In this document: piece by piece, positions 1-7,235 of the stretch
Position numbering within the stretch: position 1 is the first letter of the stretch
How the letters are laid out: each line of letters opens with the position of its first letter
Origin: Candidatus Saccharimonadota bacterium
GTDB taxonomy: Bacteria; Patescibacteriota; Saccharimonadia; Saccharimonadales; Saccharimonadaceae
Direction: 5' to 3'
NCBI GenBank assembly: GCA_905372785.1
Contig: CAJPQG010000001.1
Span: 124,001 to 188,000, forward strand
Length of the DNA stretch: 64,000 nt
Notes under the pieces: generated by a model
Database searches by the model: none
What the model saw: only the letters and a program-made list of their open reading frames with translations
What the model was told of the DNA's origin: nothing
Program-made: the position numbers and the translations under genes

Positions 1-226
1 CTTTTTCGCGGAAGTTAATACGGTTCAAACCGAACTTACGCATGTATCCACGTGGACGACCGCTCAGTACGTCGCGGTTCTTCCAACGGGTTGGGCTTGA
101 GTTTCGAGGTAGCTTTTGCAGTCCCTCTAGGTCTCCCATTTCTTTCAGTTCAGCACGCTTTGCTGCATACTTTTGAATCATCTTCTTACGCTTTTCATCG
201 CGCGCAATCATTGATTTCTTAGCCAT
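1..226 (-). CDS. rpsN: 30S ribosomal protein S14 (3' end outside window)
   Basis: Assembly protein of the 30S head. About 75 codons are visible; the C-terminus lies beyond the window start. The visible part contains the typical RDVLSGRPRGYMRKFG stretch and no cysteine, so this is the long, zinc-independent S14 form rather than the short CxxC zinc form. The start codon overlaps the rplE stop (TAATG), so translation is coupled. It is the last visible gene of the minus-strand rplC-rpsN run. Confidence 0.95.
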   Translation of the reverse strand, partial: MAKKSMIARDEKRKKMIQKYAAKRAELKEMGDLEGLQKLPRNSSPTRWKNRDVLSGRPRGYMRKFGLNRINFREK

Positions 227-807
227 TAGCGTTTGCCTCCTTCTTTTTGAAATGGCATTCCGAACTTCTCAAGCAGAGCTCGTGAAGCCTCTGGCGACTC
301 ACTTTGAACGGTAAAGGTTACTTGCAAACCATGTGCAAGCTGTGTTTCTTCAAACGTCAGCTCTGGGAAGATTGACTGTTCGGTAATACCTAGGTTGTAG
401 TTACCACCTTTGTCAAACTTTACACCAACGCCGTGGAAGTCTCGTACGCGAGGCAATGCCACGTTTACTAGGCGATCCAGGAATTCGTACATGCGTGCAC
501 CGCGCAGAGTGACACTAATGCCAACGGGGTTACCCATGCCTGCACGAATCTTAAAGCCGGCAATTGACTTTTTAGCGAGGCGATCTACTGGCTTCTGGCC
601 AGTAATCTTGGTAAGCGTATTGCGCACTGCTTCTAGGTAACGCTTGTCATCATTCTTCTTACCAGTACCAACTGAGACGGTAATCTTCTCAAGCTTTGGT
701 ACACGGTTAACATTATCAAGGCCAAGTTCGGCTTGGAGTTCTTTGGTATAGGTATCTTTATACAAAGCTTTCAAGCGAGGAGTTGGCGCAGCTGTTGTAT
801 TTGCCAT
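226..807 (-). CDS. rplE: 50S ribosomal protein L5
   Basis: 5S rRNA-binding protein of the central protuberance that contacts P-site tRNA. The 193-residue product is slightly longer than the usual 179-187 because of an Ala/Thr-rich N-terminus of about ten residues. Conserved family stretches are visible in the middle (GQKPV, IAGFKIR, GVSVTLRG-like) and near the end (LTFEET). It follows rplX with a 2-nt gap and overlaps the rpsN start by one base, the canonical spc-operon order. Confidence 0.98.
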   Translation of the reverse strand: MANTTAAPTPRLKALYKDTYTKELQAELGLDNVNRVPKLEKITVSVGTGKKNDDKRYLEAVRNTLTKITGQKPVDRLAKKSIAGFKIRAGMGNPVGISVTLRGARMYEFLDRLVNVALPRVRDFHGVGVKFDKGGNYNLGITEQSIFPELTFEETQLAHGLQVTFTVQSESPEASRALLEKFGMPFQKEGGKR

Positions 808-809
808 AC

Positions 810-1130
810 TTATGCAATCTCCTTGTTATCTTGCTGGCGCGCTACACGAACCTTTGTACCGTCGTCGTTAACTTTAACGCCAACGCGGCTCGTTGCACCG
901 GTCTTTTCATCTACGATCAGGGCTAGCTTGCCAAGAGGCAGTCCAACGTGAATCTCACGAGTACCCCCCTGTGGGTTAAACTGGCTTGGCTTAATGTGCC
1001 TGTGGCCAATGCCAACACCTTCTACTTTAGCGGTGCCTGCTTTAGTGTCTACAGAAACAACCTTACCTGTCGTTCCCTTGTGCTTGCCGGCGATTACTTT
1101 TACGATGTCACCTGTTTTAACGTGTGCCAT
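810..1130 (-). CDS. rplX: 50S ribosomal protein L24
   Basis: Early-assembly 23S rRNA-binding protein. The 106-residue product opens with the KOW motif (KTGDIVKVIAGKHKGTTGKV, residues 5-24), and then has the family pattern GVGIGHRHIKPSQ. Length is normal. It sits between rplN and rplE with gaps of 2 nt each, which implies co-translation in a tightly packed operon. Nothing unusual. Confidence 0.98.
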   Translation of the reverse strand: MAHVKTGDIVKVIAGKHKGTTGKVVSVDTKAGTAKVEGVGIGHRHIKPSQFNPQGGTREIHVGLPLGKLALIVDEKTGATSRVGVKVNDDGTKVRVARQQDNKEIA

Positions 1131-1132
1131 AA

Positions 1133-1501
1133 TTATAGTACCTCCGGTGCTAAGCTGATGATCTTGCTGTAGCCCATGTCACGCAACTCGCGAGGAACTG
1201 GTCCGAAAACACGAGTAGCACGTGGGTTTTTGTCGTCGTTGATAATAACGGCAGCGTTATCATCAAAGGCGATTGTTGAGCCGTCTTTACGCTGAATTTG
1301 ATCACGCGTACGAACAACTACTGCTTTAACTACTGACTTCTTCTTAACGTTGCCAGTTGGGTTTGCTTCCTTTACGGTTGCAACGATAACATCGCCAACA
1401 CGAGCGTAACGACGCTTTGTGCCACCGAGTACGCGGATGCAAAGAATTTCCTTTGCACCGCTGTTATCAGTTACTTTGAGTCGACTTTCCTGTTGAATCA
1501 T
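1133..1501 (-). CDS. rplN: 50S ribosomal protein L14
   Basis: Interface protein that binds 23S rRNA and forms an inter-subunit bridge; in other bacteria it is also the docking site of the silencing factor RsfS. The 122-residue product has the normal length and the conserved start MIQQESRLKVTDNSGAK, followed by the GDVIVATVKEA block. The start codon overlaps the stop of rpsQ by one base. Canonical position between S17 and L24. Confidence 0.99.
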   Translation of the reverse strand: MIQQESRLKVTDNSGAKEILCIRVLGGTKRRYARVGDVIVATVKEANPTGNVKKKSVVKAVVVRTRDQIQRKDGSTIAFDDNAAVIINDDKNPRATRVFGPVPRELRDMGYSKIISLAPEVL

Positions 1502-1767
1502 TAGGCGTCACCTCCATCTAGTGTTTCACGAGCCTGCTCAACGATCTTGTCTAGTGTGAAAGACTTGGTCTTTGAGATAGGACGAGTTTCACGAATTCGC
1601 ACAGTGTCACCCTCGTGTGCTTCATTTGCTTCGTCGTGAGCGGTATATTTGCGGCTCACTGTGTATTGCTTGCCGTAAATAGGATGAGATTCACGACTAG
1701 TTACAGTGACGGTGATTGTTTTATCGCGCTTGTCAGATGTCACGACACCGGTCAATGTCTTGGCCAT
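1501..1767 (-). CDS. rpsQ: 30S ribosomal protein S17
   Basis: Primary 16S rRNA-binding protein with an OB fold. The 88-residue product shows GVVTSDKRDKTITVTV near the N-terminus and the conserved GDTVRIRETRPISKTKS stretch near residues 54-70. It lies 2 nt downstream of rpmC and overlaps rplN by one base. Length and sequence are typical for the family. Confidence 0.98.
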   Translation of the reverse strand: MAKTLTGVVTSDKRDKTITVTVTSRESHPIYGKQYTVSRKYTAHDEANEAHEGDTVRIRETRPISKTKSFTLDKIVEQARETLDGGDA

Positions 1768-1769
1768 AA

Positions 1770-1964
1770 TTAGTTACTCTCCTTCTGCTCTGCAAGGCGC
1801 GCTGCACTGAGCGCAGTCTCCAGACGAGCAATATCTTTTCGTGCTTTAGTGATTGCGCGAGGGTTTGCTAGTTCACCAGCAGCGTGTGAGCGTCGCAAGT
1901 CTTTTAGCTCAACTCGCTTTGCTTGTAGCTGCTCCTGCAATGATAGTTCTTTCTTCTCTGCCAT
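1770..1964 (-). CDS. rpmC: 50S ribosomal protein L29
   Basis: Small two-helix protein near the polypeptide exit tunnel, where it contributes to the docking site for trigger factor and SRP. The 64-residue product is mostly helical, with LQEQLQAKRVELKDLR early and the family signature NPRAITKARKDIARLETAL in the second half. It lies 2 nt after rplP. Conserved enough for a firm call despite its small size. Confidence 0.95.
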   Translation of the reverse strand: MAEKKELSLQEQLQAKRVELKDLRRSHAAGELANPRAITKARKDIARLETALSAARLAEQKESN

Positions 1965-1966
1965 CG

Positions 1967-2380
1967 CTATGCATCCTCTCGCTTAATAAACTTGGTTTTT
2001 ACTGGAAGTTTGTGGCTCGCAAGACGCATTGCTTCGCGGGCAACTTCTTCAGACACACCCTTCATCTCAAACATGACTGTGCCGGCCTTCACTTTAGCAG
2101 CAAAGAACTCAGGATTTCCCTTACCCATACCCATCTTTAGGCCAACAGGCTTGCGGGTGATTGGTGTGTGAGGGAAGATACGAATCCAGATCTTACCACC
2201 ACGCTTGATGTAACGGGTCATCGCCTGACGTGCTGACTCAATCTGACGACTAGTCACGTCGTTATTGCTCTGTGCTTGCAAGGCAAAGTCACCAAAAGCG
2301 ATATAGTTACCGCGGCTAGCCTTACCGTCATTGCGGCCTTTGCGAACTTTTCGATGCTTGGTCTTCTTTGGTAACAGCAT
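1967..2380 (-). CDS. rplP: 50S ribosomal protein L16
   Basis: 23S rRNA-binding protein near the A site that helps position the aminoacyl-tRNA. The 137-residue product begins MLLPKKTKHRKVRKGR and has the family blocks GNYIAFGDFALQA, GGKIWIRIFPHTP and GMGKGNPEFFAAKVKAGTVM. Length is normal. It follows rpsC by 5 nt and precedes rpmC by 2 nt, the usual S3-L16-L29 order. Confidence 0.99.
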   Translation of the reverse strand: MLLPKKTKHRKVRKGRNDGKASRGNYIAFGDFALQAQSNNDVTSRQIESARQAMTRYIKRGGKIWIRIFPHTPITRKPVGLKMGMGKGNPEFFAAKVKAGTVMFEMKGVSEEVAREAMRLASHKLPVKTKFIKREDA

Positions 2381-2385
2381 ATCGA

Positions 2386-3018
2386 CTAGCTCCTTTCACC
2401 CTTATAGATCCATACCTTTACACCGATGATGCCGGCAGGGGTCTGTGCCCGAGCAGCGTGGAAGTCGATGTCAGCACGTAGTGTGTGCAGTGGCACTGAT
2501 CCTTCAATTACTTTTTCACGACGAGCCATCTCAGCATTGTTTAGACGGCCAGCTACCTCAATACGAATACCTTTTGCACCTGCATTCATACTGTTCTGTG
2601 CAGCCATTTTGATTGCACGGCGGAAGTTAATACGACGCTCTAGCTGACGAGCAATGTTCTCTGCAACTAATTTTGCAGCAAGCTCTGGGCGACGAACCTC
2701 TTCAATATTAATGCGCACTGGCAATGACGTGATTTTTTCAATTTGACGCTTTAGTTCATTAACCCCTGAACCACCACGACCGATAACAACACCAGCCTTT
2801 GCAGTGTGGATAGTAATGGTGATAAGGTTCGCTGAACGCTCAATCTCAATACGATTGATGGTTGGACGAGCTGCAAAGCGCTTTTCTACGAGTTCACGGA
2901 TCTTGTGGTCCTCTGCGAGCCAGGCAGCATAGTTGCGCTTGCTTGCAGTAAACCAACGTGAACTCCAGTTTTTATGCGTTTGCAGTCGGAAACTAATTGG
3001 GTTTACTTTCTGGCCCAT
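2386..3018 (-). CDS. rpsC: 30S ribosomal protein S3
   Basis: Head protein at the mRNA entry channel. The 210-residue product starts MGQKVNPISFRLQ and contains a type-2 KH domain with GVVIGRGGSGVNELKRQIEK at about residues 75-95, then the C-terminal domain with EGSVPLHTLRADIDF and GIIGVKVWIYKGE. It follows rplV directly. Length is typical; the terminal lysine-rich tail found in many bacteria is short here. Confidence 0.99.
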   Translation of the reverse strand: MGQKVNPISFRLQTHKNWSSRWFTASKRNYAAWLAEDHKIRELVEKRFAARPTINRIEIERSANLITITIHTAKAGVVIGRGGSGVNELKRQIEKITSLPVRINIEEVRRPELAAKLVAENIARQLERRINFRRAIKMAAQNSMNAGAKGIRIEVAGRLNNAEMARREKVIEGSVPLHTLRADIDFHAARAQTPAGIIGVKVWIYKGERS

Positions 3019-3420
3019 TTATTTTTCCTCCTTTGACGCTTCAGCCTTCTTTGCAGCAGGCTTGCGCTTTGGTTTTTCCTGACCAGACACCTCTACGAGA
3101 ATGTTGCTGGTTTTCTTTTCAAAAGGCAGTGCGCGACCGCGGCTTGCTGGCTTGTAGCGACGCAAGCGGGTACCAGTTGTTACTGATAGTGTTGTGATAA
3201 CCAATGTCTTGCCATCAAGGCCGTGGTTATTAGTTGCATTTGCCTTTGCGCTTTCGATTGCCTTCTTAACAGGCAGTGCCGCACGCTTTGGTACATGGTT
3301 AAGGATAACAAGTGCGTCTGCTACGGTACGACCACGCACCAAGGCTGCAACAAGGCTCACCTTACGTGGCGTTTGGTCAACGCCCTTTGCATAGGCACGA
3401 ACGGTTACTGTTTTTGCCAT
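3019..3420 (-). CDS. rplV: 50S ribosomal protein L22
   Basis: 23S rRNA-binding protein whose beta-hairpin lines the exit tunnel. The 133-residue product has the globular part with PRKVSLVAALVRGR and the tip region GTRLRRYKPASRGRA. It then carries a Lys/Ala/Glu-rich C-terminal extension of about 20 residues not found in E. coli L22. Such tails are common and probably contact rRNA. Position after rpsS is canonical. Confidence 0.98.
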   Translation of the reverse strand: MAKTVTVRAYAKGVDQTPRKVSLVAALVRGRTVADALVILNHVPKRAALPVKKAIESAKANATNNHGLDGKTLVITTLSVTTGTRLRRYKPASRGRALPFEKKTSNILVEVSGQEKPKRKPAAKKAEASKEEK

Positions 3421-3422
3421 AA

Positions 3423-3689
3423 CTACTTCTTATCCTTTCCACCGTGCCGACGGAACTTACGAGTTGGGCTAAACTCACCGAGTTTGTGGCCAACCATGTT
3501 TTCCGAAATGAGCACAGGAACGTGTACACGACCATTGTGCACTGCAATAGTGCGGCCAACCATCTCAGGTGTAATAGTACTAGCGCGAGCCCAAGTTTTA
3601 ATAACGGTACGATCATCTAACGAGAGCGCAGCGATTTTACGTGCAAGTTTCGCATCGACGAAAGGACCTTTTTTCAGTGATCGACTCAT
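3423..3689 (-). CDS. rpsS: 30S ribosomal protein S19
   Basis: Head protein that pairs with S13 and touches the A-site finger of 23S rRNA. The 88-residue product has MSRSLKKGPFVDAKLA at the start and the signature TRKFRRHGGKDKK at the very end, with TWARASTITPEMVGRTIAVHNG in the middle. Length is normal. It sits 3 nt after rplB and 2 nt before rplV. Confidence 0.99.
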   Translation of the reverse strand: MSRSLKKGPFVDAKLARKIAALSLDDRTVIKTWARASTITPEMVGRTIAVHNGRVHVPVLISENMVGHKLGEFSPTRKFRRHGGKDKK

Positions 3690-3692
3690 TGA

Positions 3693-4535
3693 TTACTTCC
3701 TCTTCCTTTTCGCGTCATGACGACTTCGAACGATTAATTTATTGCTATCCTTACGACGACGTGTGCGGTAGCCAAGTGTTAGCTGACCCCATGGAGTACG
3801 TGGTGCTTTACCAGTACCGTGGCGTCCACCGTCACCACCACCGTGTGGGTGGTCTGCGGCATTCATGACAACACCACGAACAGTTGGTCGGATACCTTTA
3901 CGGCGCTTGCGTCCAGCTGAACCGATCTTAACGTTCTGGTGCTGCACGTTACCGACAGTACCGATTGATGCAGTCGCCTCAAGACGGATCAAACGAACTT
4001 CACCTGAAGGAAGTTTAACGTGAGCGTAATTGCCCTCCTTAGCCATCAGCTGCGCCTTTGTACCAGCTGAACGCACAATCTGTGCACCCTTGCCAGGGGT
4101 TAGCTCGATCGCATAAATATGTGTACCAACAGGGATTCGTGATAGTGGCATGCGGTTTGATGTCTCAATTGGCGCATCTTCACCAGTTACGATTGTTTTA
4201 CCCTTGGTCATGCTTGTATCTGCAACAATGTAGTGGTACAAGCCGTGTTGGTCTTTCACACGAGCAATACGTGCTGATCGGTTTGGATCATATTCAATCT
4301 CTTCGATGGTCAGTGTCAAGCCAGCTGGCAACCGGTGGTTTACCAAACGGTAATGACGCTTAACACCACCACCGCGATGACGAACCGTAATGCGGCCACT
4401 GTTGTTACGACCAGCATTTTGCTTCTTGCTCTTTAGGAGGCTCTTTAGCGGCTTTCGTGTTGTCACTTCTGACAAGTCCTGCGTAGTCATACCGCGACGA
4501 GCAGGAGTGGTAGGGTTGTACTGCTTTACTGGCAT
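3693..4535 (-). CDS. rplB: 50S ribosomal protein L2
   Basis: Universal protein close to the peptidyl-transferase centre. The 280-residue product has the RNA-binding core with RNNSGRITVRHRGGG at about residues 43-57 and the C-terminal signature HPHGGGDGGRHGTG, which contains the conserved histidine implicated in peptidyl transfer. The start ATG overlaps the last base of rplW. Typical length and canonical position after L23. Confidence 0.99.
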   Translation of the reverse strand: MPVKQYNPTTPARRGMTTQDLSEVTTRKPLKSLLKSKKQNAGRNNSGRITVRHRGGGVKRHYRLVNHRLPAGLTLTIEEIEYDPNRSARIARVKDQHGLYHYIVADTSMTKGKTIVTGEDAPIETSNRMPLSRIPVGTHIYAIELTPGKGAQIVRSAGTKAQLMAKEGNYAHVKLPSGEVRLIRLEATASIGTVGNVQHQNVKIGSAGRKRRKGIRPTVRGVVMNAADHPHGGGDGGRHGTGKAPRTPWGQLTLGYRTRRRKDSNKLIVRSRHDAKRKRK

Positions 4536-4849
4536 TACTTAGTCTCCTCTTGCTCTGCCACGCCAAACACATCAATGCTTCCTTCAGCCAGTGTGACGTA
4601 TGCTTTTTTAGTATCTTTACGGTGAGTTGTTCCTGGGTAAGCACGCTTGCCGCGACTATAGCGGATAGCTTTACCTTTACGAACAACGGTTGAAACCCGA
4701 GCAACCTTCACGCCTTCGTGCTCTGCTTCTACAGCCTGGGCGATCTGATCCTTGTTTGCATCAAGTGGAACGTTAAATACGTATACATTCTTGATACTCT
4801 GGGCGTAAGCTTTTTCGCTAACTACAGGGGTAATGGTAATAATACTCAT
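4535..4849 (-). CDS. rplW: 50S ribosomal protein L23
   Basis: Exit-tunnel rim protein that forms the docking site for trigger factor, whose gene tig lies at about 22-23 kb. The 104-residue product shows ITPVVSEKAYAQS at the N-terminus and the NKDQIAQAVEAEHEGVKVARVSTV block. It overlaps rplB by one base and follows rplD by 1 nt. Length is normal for bacteria. Confidence 0.98.
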   Translation of the reverse strand: MSIITITPVVSEKAYAQSIKNVYVFNVPLDANKDQIAQAVEAEHEGVKVARVSTVVRKGKAIRYSRGKRAYPGTTHRKDTKKAYVTLAEGSIDVFGVAEQEETK

Positions 4850-4850
4850 A

Positions 4851-5453
4851 TTACGCCTCCTCCTTACCGAGCCATGCAGTTACAATCTCAACTGCTTCTG
4901 GTGACAGCACAATGTGGTCAGCGTTAAGAATGTGGTATACGCTTAGGTACATTGCGTTTAGCACCAATACATTTTGCAAATTGTTGGTTGAGCGCATCAG
5001 CTCTGGTGTCTTCTTGCTTGCAACAAGCAGAGTTTTACGATCAAATCCCTGCTGCTCCAAGAATGCAACAGCATCTTTAGTCTTGGCTGTTACCTTGTCT
5101 TCATATGGCAATACGTGTAGTTTGCCAGCCTGGTTTGCCAAGCTGAGTGCTTGCCTGAGGGCGGTTCGTTTTTCGTGCTTTGGCAAGGTAATAGTGTAGT
5201 TTTCATTGCCGCGTGGTCCAAACACAACACCACCGCCGCGCCAAATTGGGTTACGGCTTGAGCCGAAACGTGCGCGACCGGTACCTTTTTGCTTCCATGG
5301 CTTTTTACCACCACCGCGAACTTCACCGCGCTGCTTGGTAGTTGCACTAGCCTGGCGTGCATTAGCAAGGTAAGCATTGTAAGCTTTTTTCAAAAGCTCG
5401 TGGTTGTGCACTTCAACACCAAAAACATCAGCTGCTAGTTTGGTCGTTGCCAT
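4851..5453 (-). CDS. rplD: 50S ribosomal protein L4
   Basis: Exit-tunnel protein; in E. coli it also represses its own S10 operon. The 200-residue product carries the tunnel loop KKPWKQKGTGRARFGSSRNP at about residues 50-70, with the lysines and glycines where macrolide-resistance changes occur all intact, followed by WRGGGVVFGPR. It overlaps rplC by one base. Whether it autoregulates here is unknown; the rplC leader shows only a short hairpin. Confidence 0.98.
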   Translation of the reverse strand: MATTKLAADVFGVEVHNHELLKKAYNAYLANARQASATTKQRGEVRGGGKKPWKQKGTGRARFGSSRNPIWRGGGVVFGPRGNENYTITLPKHEKRTALRQALSLANQAGKLHVLPYEDKVTAKTKDAVAFLEQQGFDRKTLLVASKKTPELMRSTNNLQNVLVLNAMYLSVYHILNADHIVLSPEAVEIVTAWLGKEEA

Positions 5454-6064
5454 TATGCCTTACCTCCTAATATAATAAGACCCTTGCGTGGACCAGGTAC
5501 TGCACCCTTAACACCAATCAAGTTGGTCTCTGGGTCGATGTACGCAACCTCAAGGTTCTTAACTGTTACCCGCTCTGCGCCCATGTGGCCAGCCATACGC
5601 TTACCCTTGAACACTCGCTGTGGGTACATAGAACCAATTGATCCTGGTTTACGAACGTTACCGTTTCCACCGTGAGTCTTTTTGCTTGTATTAAAGTTGT
5701 GGCGTTTTACCGTACCGGCAAACCCCTTACCCTTACTTGTGCCTGTAGCGTTCACCATTTCGCCCAGACTAAATTGTGATACGTCGATAGTATCGCCAAC
5801 CTTGAAGGTGCTTGGCTCATCAACGCGGAATTCCCGAATAAACTTCGGAGACACTTGAGCTGGTTTCACATGTCCAGCTACGGCCTTGCTCAGGTTCTTA
5901 CCCTCACCATAGGCGACCTGCACTGCGTTATAACCATCGGTTTCGACAGTCTTCACCTGAGTCACAGTCACAGGACCAGCTTGAATAAGCGTCACTGGAA
6001 TAGCGCGCCCATCATCGCTGATGATTTGGGTCATACCAAGTTTGGTACCGAGAAGTGCTTTCAT
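5453..6064 (-). CDS. rplC: 50S ribosomal protein L3
   Basis: Early-assembly protein whose extension reaches the peptidyl-transferase centre. The 203-residue product begins MKALLGTKLGMTQI and has the extension GGNGNVRKPGSIGSMYPQRV followed by GKRMAGHMGAERVTV. It is the first gene of the rplC-rpsN transcription unit, about 110 nt downstream of a strong promoter at 6180-6208. Unlike in the classical S10 operon, rpsJ is not co-transcribed, because a terminator lies between them. Confidence 0.98.
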   Translation of the reverse strand: MKALLGTKLGMTQIISDDGRAIPVTLIQAGPVTVTQVKTVETDGYNAVQVAYGEGKNLSKAVAGHVKPAQVSPKFIREFRVDEPSTFKVGDTIDVSQFSLGEMVNATGTSKGKGFAGTVKRHNFNTSKKTHGGNGNVRKPGSIGSMYPQRVFKGKRMAGHMGAERVTVKNLEVAYIDPETNLIGVKGAVPGPRKGLIILGGKA

Positions 6065-6179
6065 GCCCTCTTACTCCCATTTAAATACTCCTGGGGATAA
6101 ACGGTTTCTGCATCAAAGTGCAGACCTATTCACACCTCAAGAGAAAGCTTTTGATATTACGTAATAAATTTACTAGGTA
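6065..6179 (-). promoter_or_regulatory. rplC operon 5' leader
   Basis: About 110 nt of untranslated leader lie between the predicted transcription start and rplC. It contains a small hairpin (6-bp arms at 6107-6112 and 6119-6124) and a purine-rich ribosome-binding region just before the ATG. A leader of this size upstream of L3/L4 could host ribosomal-protein autoregulation, but I see no known L4-leader fold. Confidence 0.4.
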
Positions 6180-6208
6180 AGTATAGCAGACTATTCTGCA
6201 ATCGTCAA
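6180..6208 (-). promoter_or_regulatory. Promoter of the rplC-rpsN operon
   Basis: On the minus strand: -35 TTGACG at 6203-6208, a 17-nt spacer, -10 TATACT at 6180-6185 with an upstream TGC (extended -10). This is the closest match to a housekeeping sigma consensus in the ribosomal region. Confidence 0.85.
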
Positions 6209-6230
6209 TAATCAATTCGGTAGCCTTATA

Positions 6231-6264
6231 TAAAAAATCACCCCTCTATACCGAAGGGTGATTT
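6231..6264 (-). terminator. Rho-independent terminator of rpsJ
   Basis: Minus-strand arms AAATCACCC and GGGTGATTT with a 12-nt loop, followed by a run of six T. It separates rpsJ from the rplC operon. Confidence 0.85.
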
Positions 6265-6281
6265 ACTGCTCCTAGCAGCTA

Positions 6282-6599
6282 TTACATGCGGATCTCTGCG
6301 TCAACGCCAGCAGGTAAGCTGAGGTTTTGCAGGTTGTCGATAGTCTTTGGTGTAGCGCCAGTAATGTCGATAAGACGCTTGTGAACACGCATCTCAAATG
6401 CTTCACCACCAGTCTTGTATACGTGTGGACTCTTTACCACAGTGTATGTGCTACGACGAGTTGGTAGTGGCACTGGACCTGCTACAGTTGCACCAGTGCG
6501 AACCACTGTCTGGATGATCTGCTTTGCGCTTTGGTCGATCACCTTGTGGTCGTATGCCTTTAGTTTAATACGAATTTTAATTCCAGCCTGTTCAGCCAT
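6282..6599 (-). CDS. rpsJ: 30S ribosomal protein S10
   Basis: Head protein of the 30S subunit; in E. coli its NusE form also joins antitermination complexes with NusB/NusG. The 105-residue product has IRIKLKAYDHKVIDQSAKQI at residues 9-28 and the loop GPVPLPTRRSTYTVVKSPHV. An AAAGGAG ribosome-binding site precedes the ATG. It has its own promoter (6681-6710) and terminator (6231-6264), so it is a single-gene unit instead of the head of the S10 operon. Confidence 0.98.
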   Translation of the reverse strand: MAEQAGIKIRIKLKAYDHKVIDQSAKQIIQTVVRTGATVAGPVPLPTRRSTYTVVKSPHVYKTGGEAFEMRVHKRLIDITGATPKTIDNLQNLSLPAGVDAEIRM

Positions 6600-6680
6600 G
6601 AATATAACTCCTTTTAGGTTGGCTTATGTGGTGTAACCTTATGCGCTATAAGTTCTCACCACGATGATATTACAAAGCAG

Positions 6681-6710
6681 ATTATACCCCATATTATTAC
6701 AATTTCGCAA
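6681..6710 (-). promoter_or_regulatory. Promoter of rpsJ
   Basis: Minus strand: -35 TTGCGA at 6705-6710, an 18-nt spacer, -10 TATAAT at 6681-6686. The predicted leader to rpsJ is about 75 nt. Confidence 0.8.
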
Positions 6711-6741
6711 CTATTTGTTCTCCCTATATGCTATACTAAAG

Positions 6742-6747
6742 TATAAT
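6742..6747 (+). promoter_or_regulatory. -10 box of the TM2-domain gene
   Basis: TATAAT on the plus strand, 40 nt before the ATG at 6788, with a second -10-like TATACT at 6732-6737. No good -35 is visible, so the assignment is tentative. The region is divergent from the rpsJ promoter. Confidence 0.45.
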
Positions 6748-6787
6748 CTTTTAAGTATTAACTATTGTGACTGGAGTATTGTATCAC

Positions 6788-7108
6788 ATGGAAAAAACAC
6801 CTACAGACCAAAAAACTATCGTACAAGAGACTGTCTACATAGATAATCCTGCCGACGAACCTAAAAACTTTATCGCAGCGCTACTGCTGTCTATCTTTCT
6901 CGGTGGACTTGGTGTAGACCGTTTCTACCTTGGCCACATTGGTCTTGGCGTTGGAAAGCTTATTCTTTGGCTGTCTGCCCTGCCGCTAACAATTATTTCA
7001 TTCGGACTGCTAGCACCACTGATTTGGCCAGCTACCTTCATCTGGTGGCTGATCGACGTCATTATGATTGCCACCAAGAACGTTAAGAATGTCACCTGGG
7101 AAAAATAG
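6788..7108 (+). CDS. TM2-domain membrane protein
   Basis: A 106-residue protein: a hydrophilic acidic N-terminus of about 25 residues, then a TM2 domain with two hydrophobic helices joined by a short turn. The family hallmark GGLGVDRFYLGHIGLGVGKL is visible. TM2 proteins are small inner-membrane proteins of poorly defined role. I chose ATG 6788 over the upstream GTG 6767 because GGAG at 6773-6776 can serve it as a ribosome-binding site. It is the only plus-strand gene inside the ribosomal cluster, sitting between tuf and rpsJ, and so splits the classical str-S10 junction. Confidence 0.85.
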   Translation: MEKTPTDQKTIVQETVYIDNPADEPKNFIAALLLSIFLGGLGVDRFYLGHIGLGVGKLILWLSALPLTIISFGLLAPLIWPATFIWWLIDVIMIATKNVKNVTWEK

Positions 7109-7134
7109 AAGTAGTTACACCACCCAATTTATTG

Positions 7135-7166
7135 AAATAACCTCTCTAAATCTAGGGAGGTTATTT
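7135..7166 (+). terminator. Terminator of the TM2-domain gene
   Basis: Arms AAATAACCTC and GAGGTTATTT with an internal loop, just downstream of the TM2 gene stop. It is A/T-flanked on both sides and probably works in both directions. Confidence 0.7.
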
Positions 7167-7185
7167 TAGATATACCGTGAGCAAA

Positions 7186-7216
7186 AAATAAACCACAGCT
7201 AGGCTGTGGTTTATTT
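7186..7216 (-). terminator. Terminator of tuf
   Basis: A perfect 14-bp inverted repeat (AAATAAACCACAGC / GCTGTGGTTTATTT) with a 3-nt loop, followed on the minus strand by T residues, 20 nt after the tuf stop. Confidence 0.85.
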
Positions 7217-7235
7217 ATCAGTAACAGATTTGCTA

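Noticed and set aside
3223..3720. 165-codon plus-strand frame antisense to rplV-rpsS
   Set aside because: Fully covered by conserved ribosomal-protein genes on the other strand, with unrelated, cysteine-rich composition typical of antisense frames.
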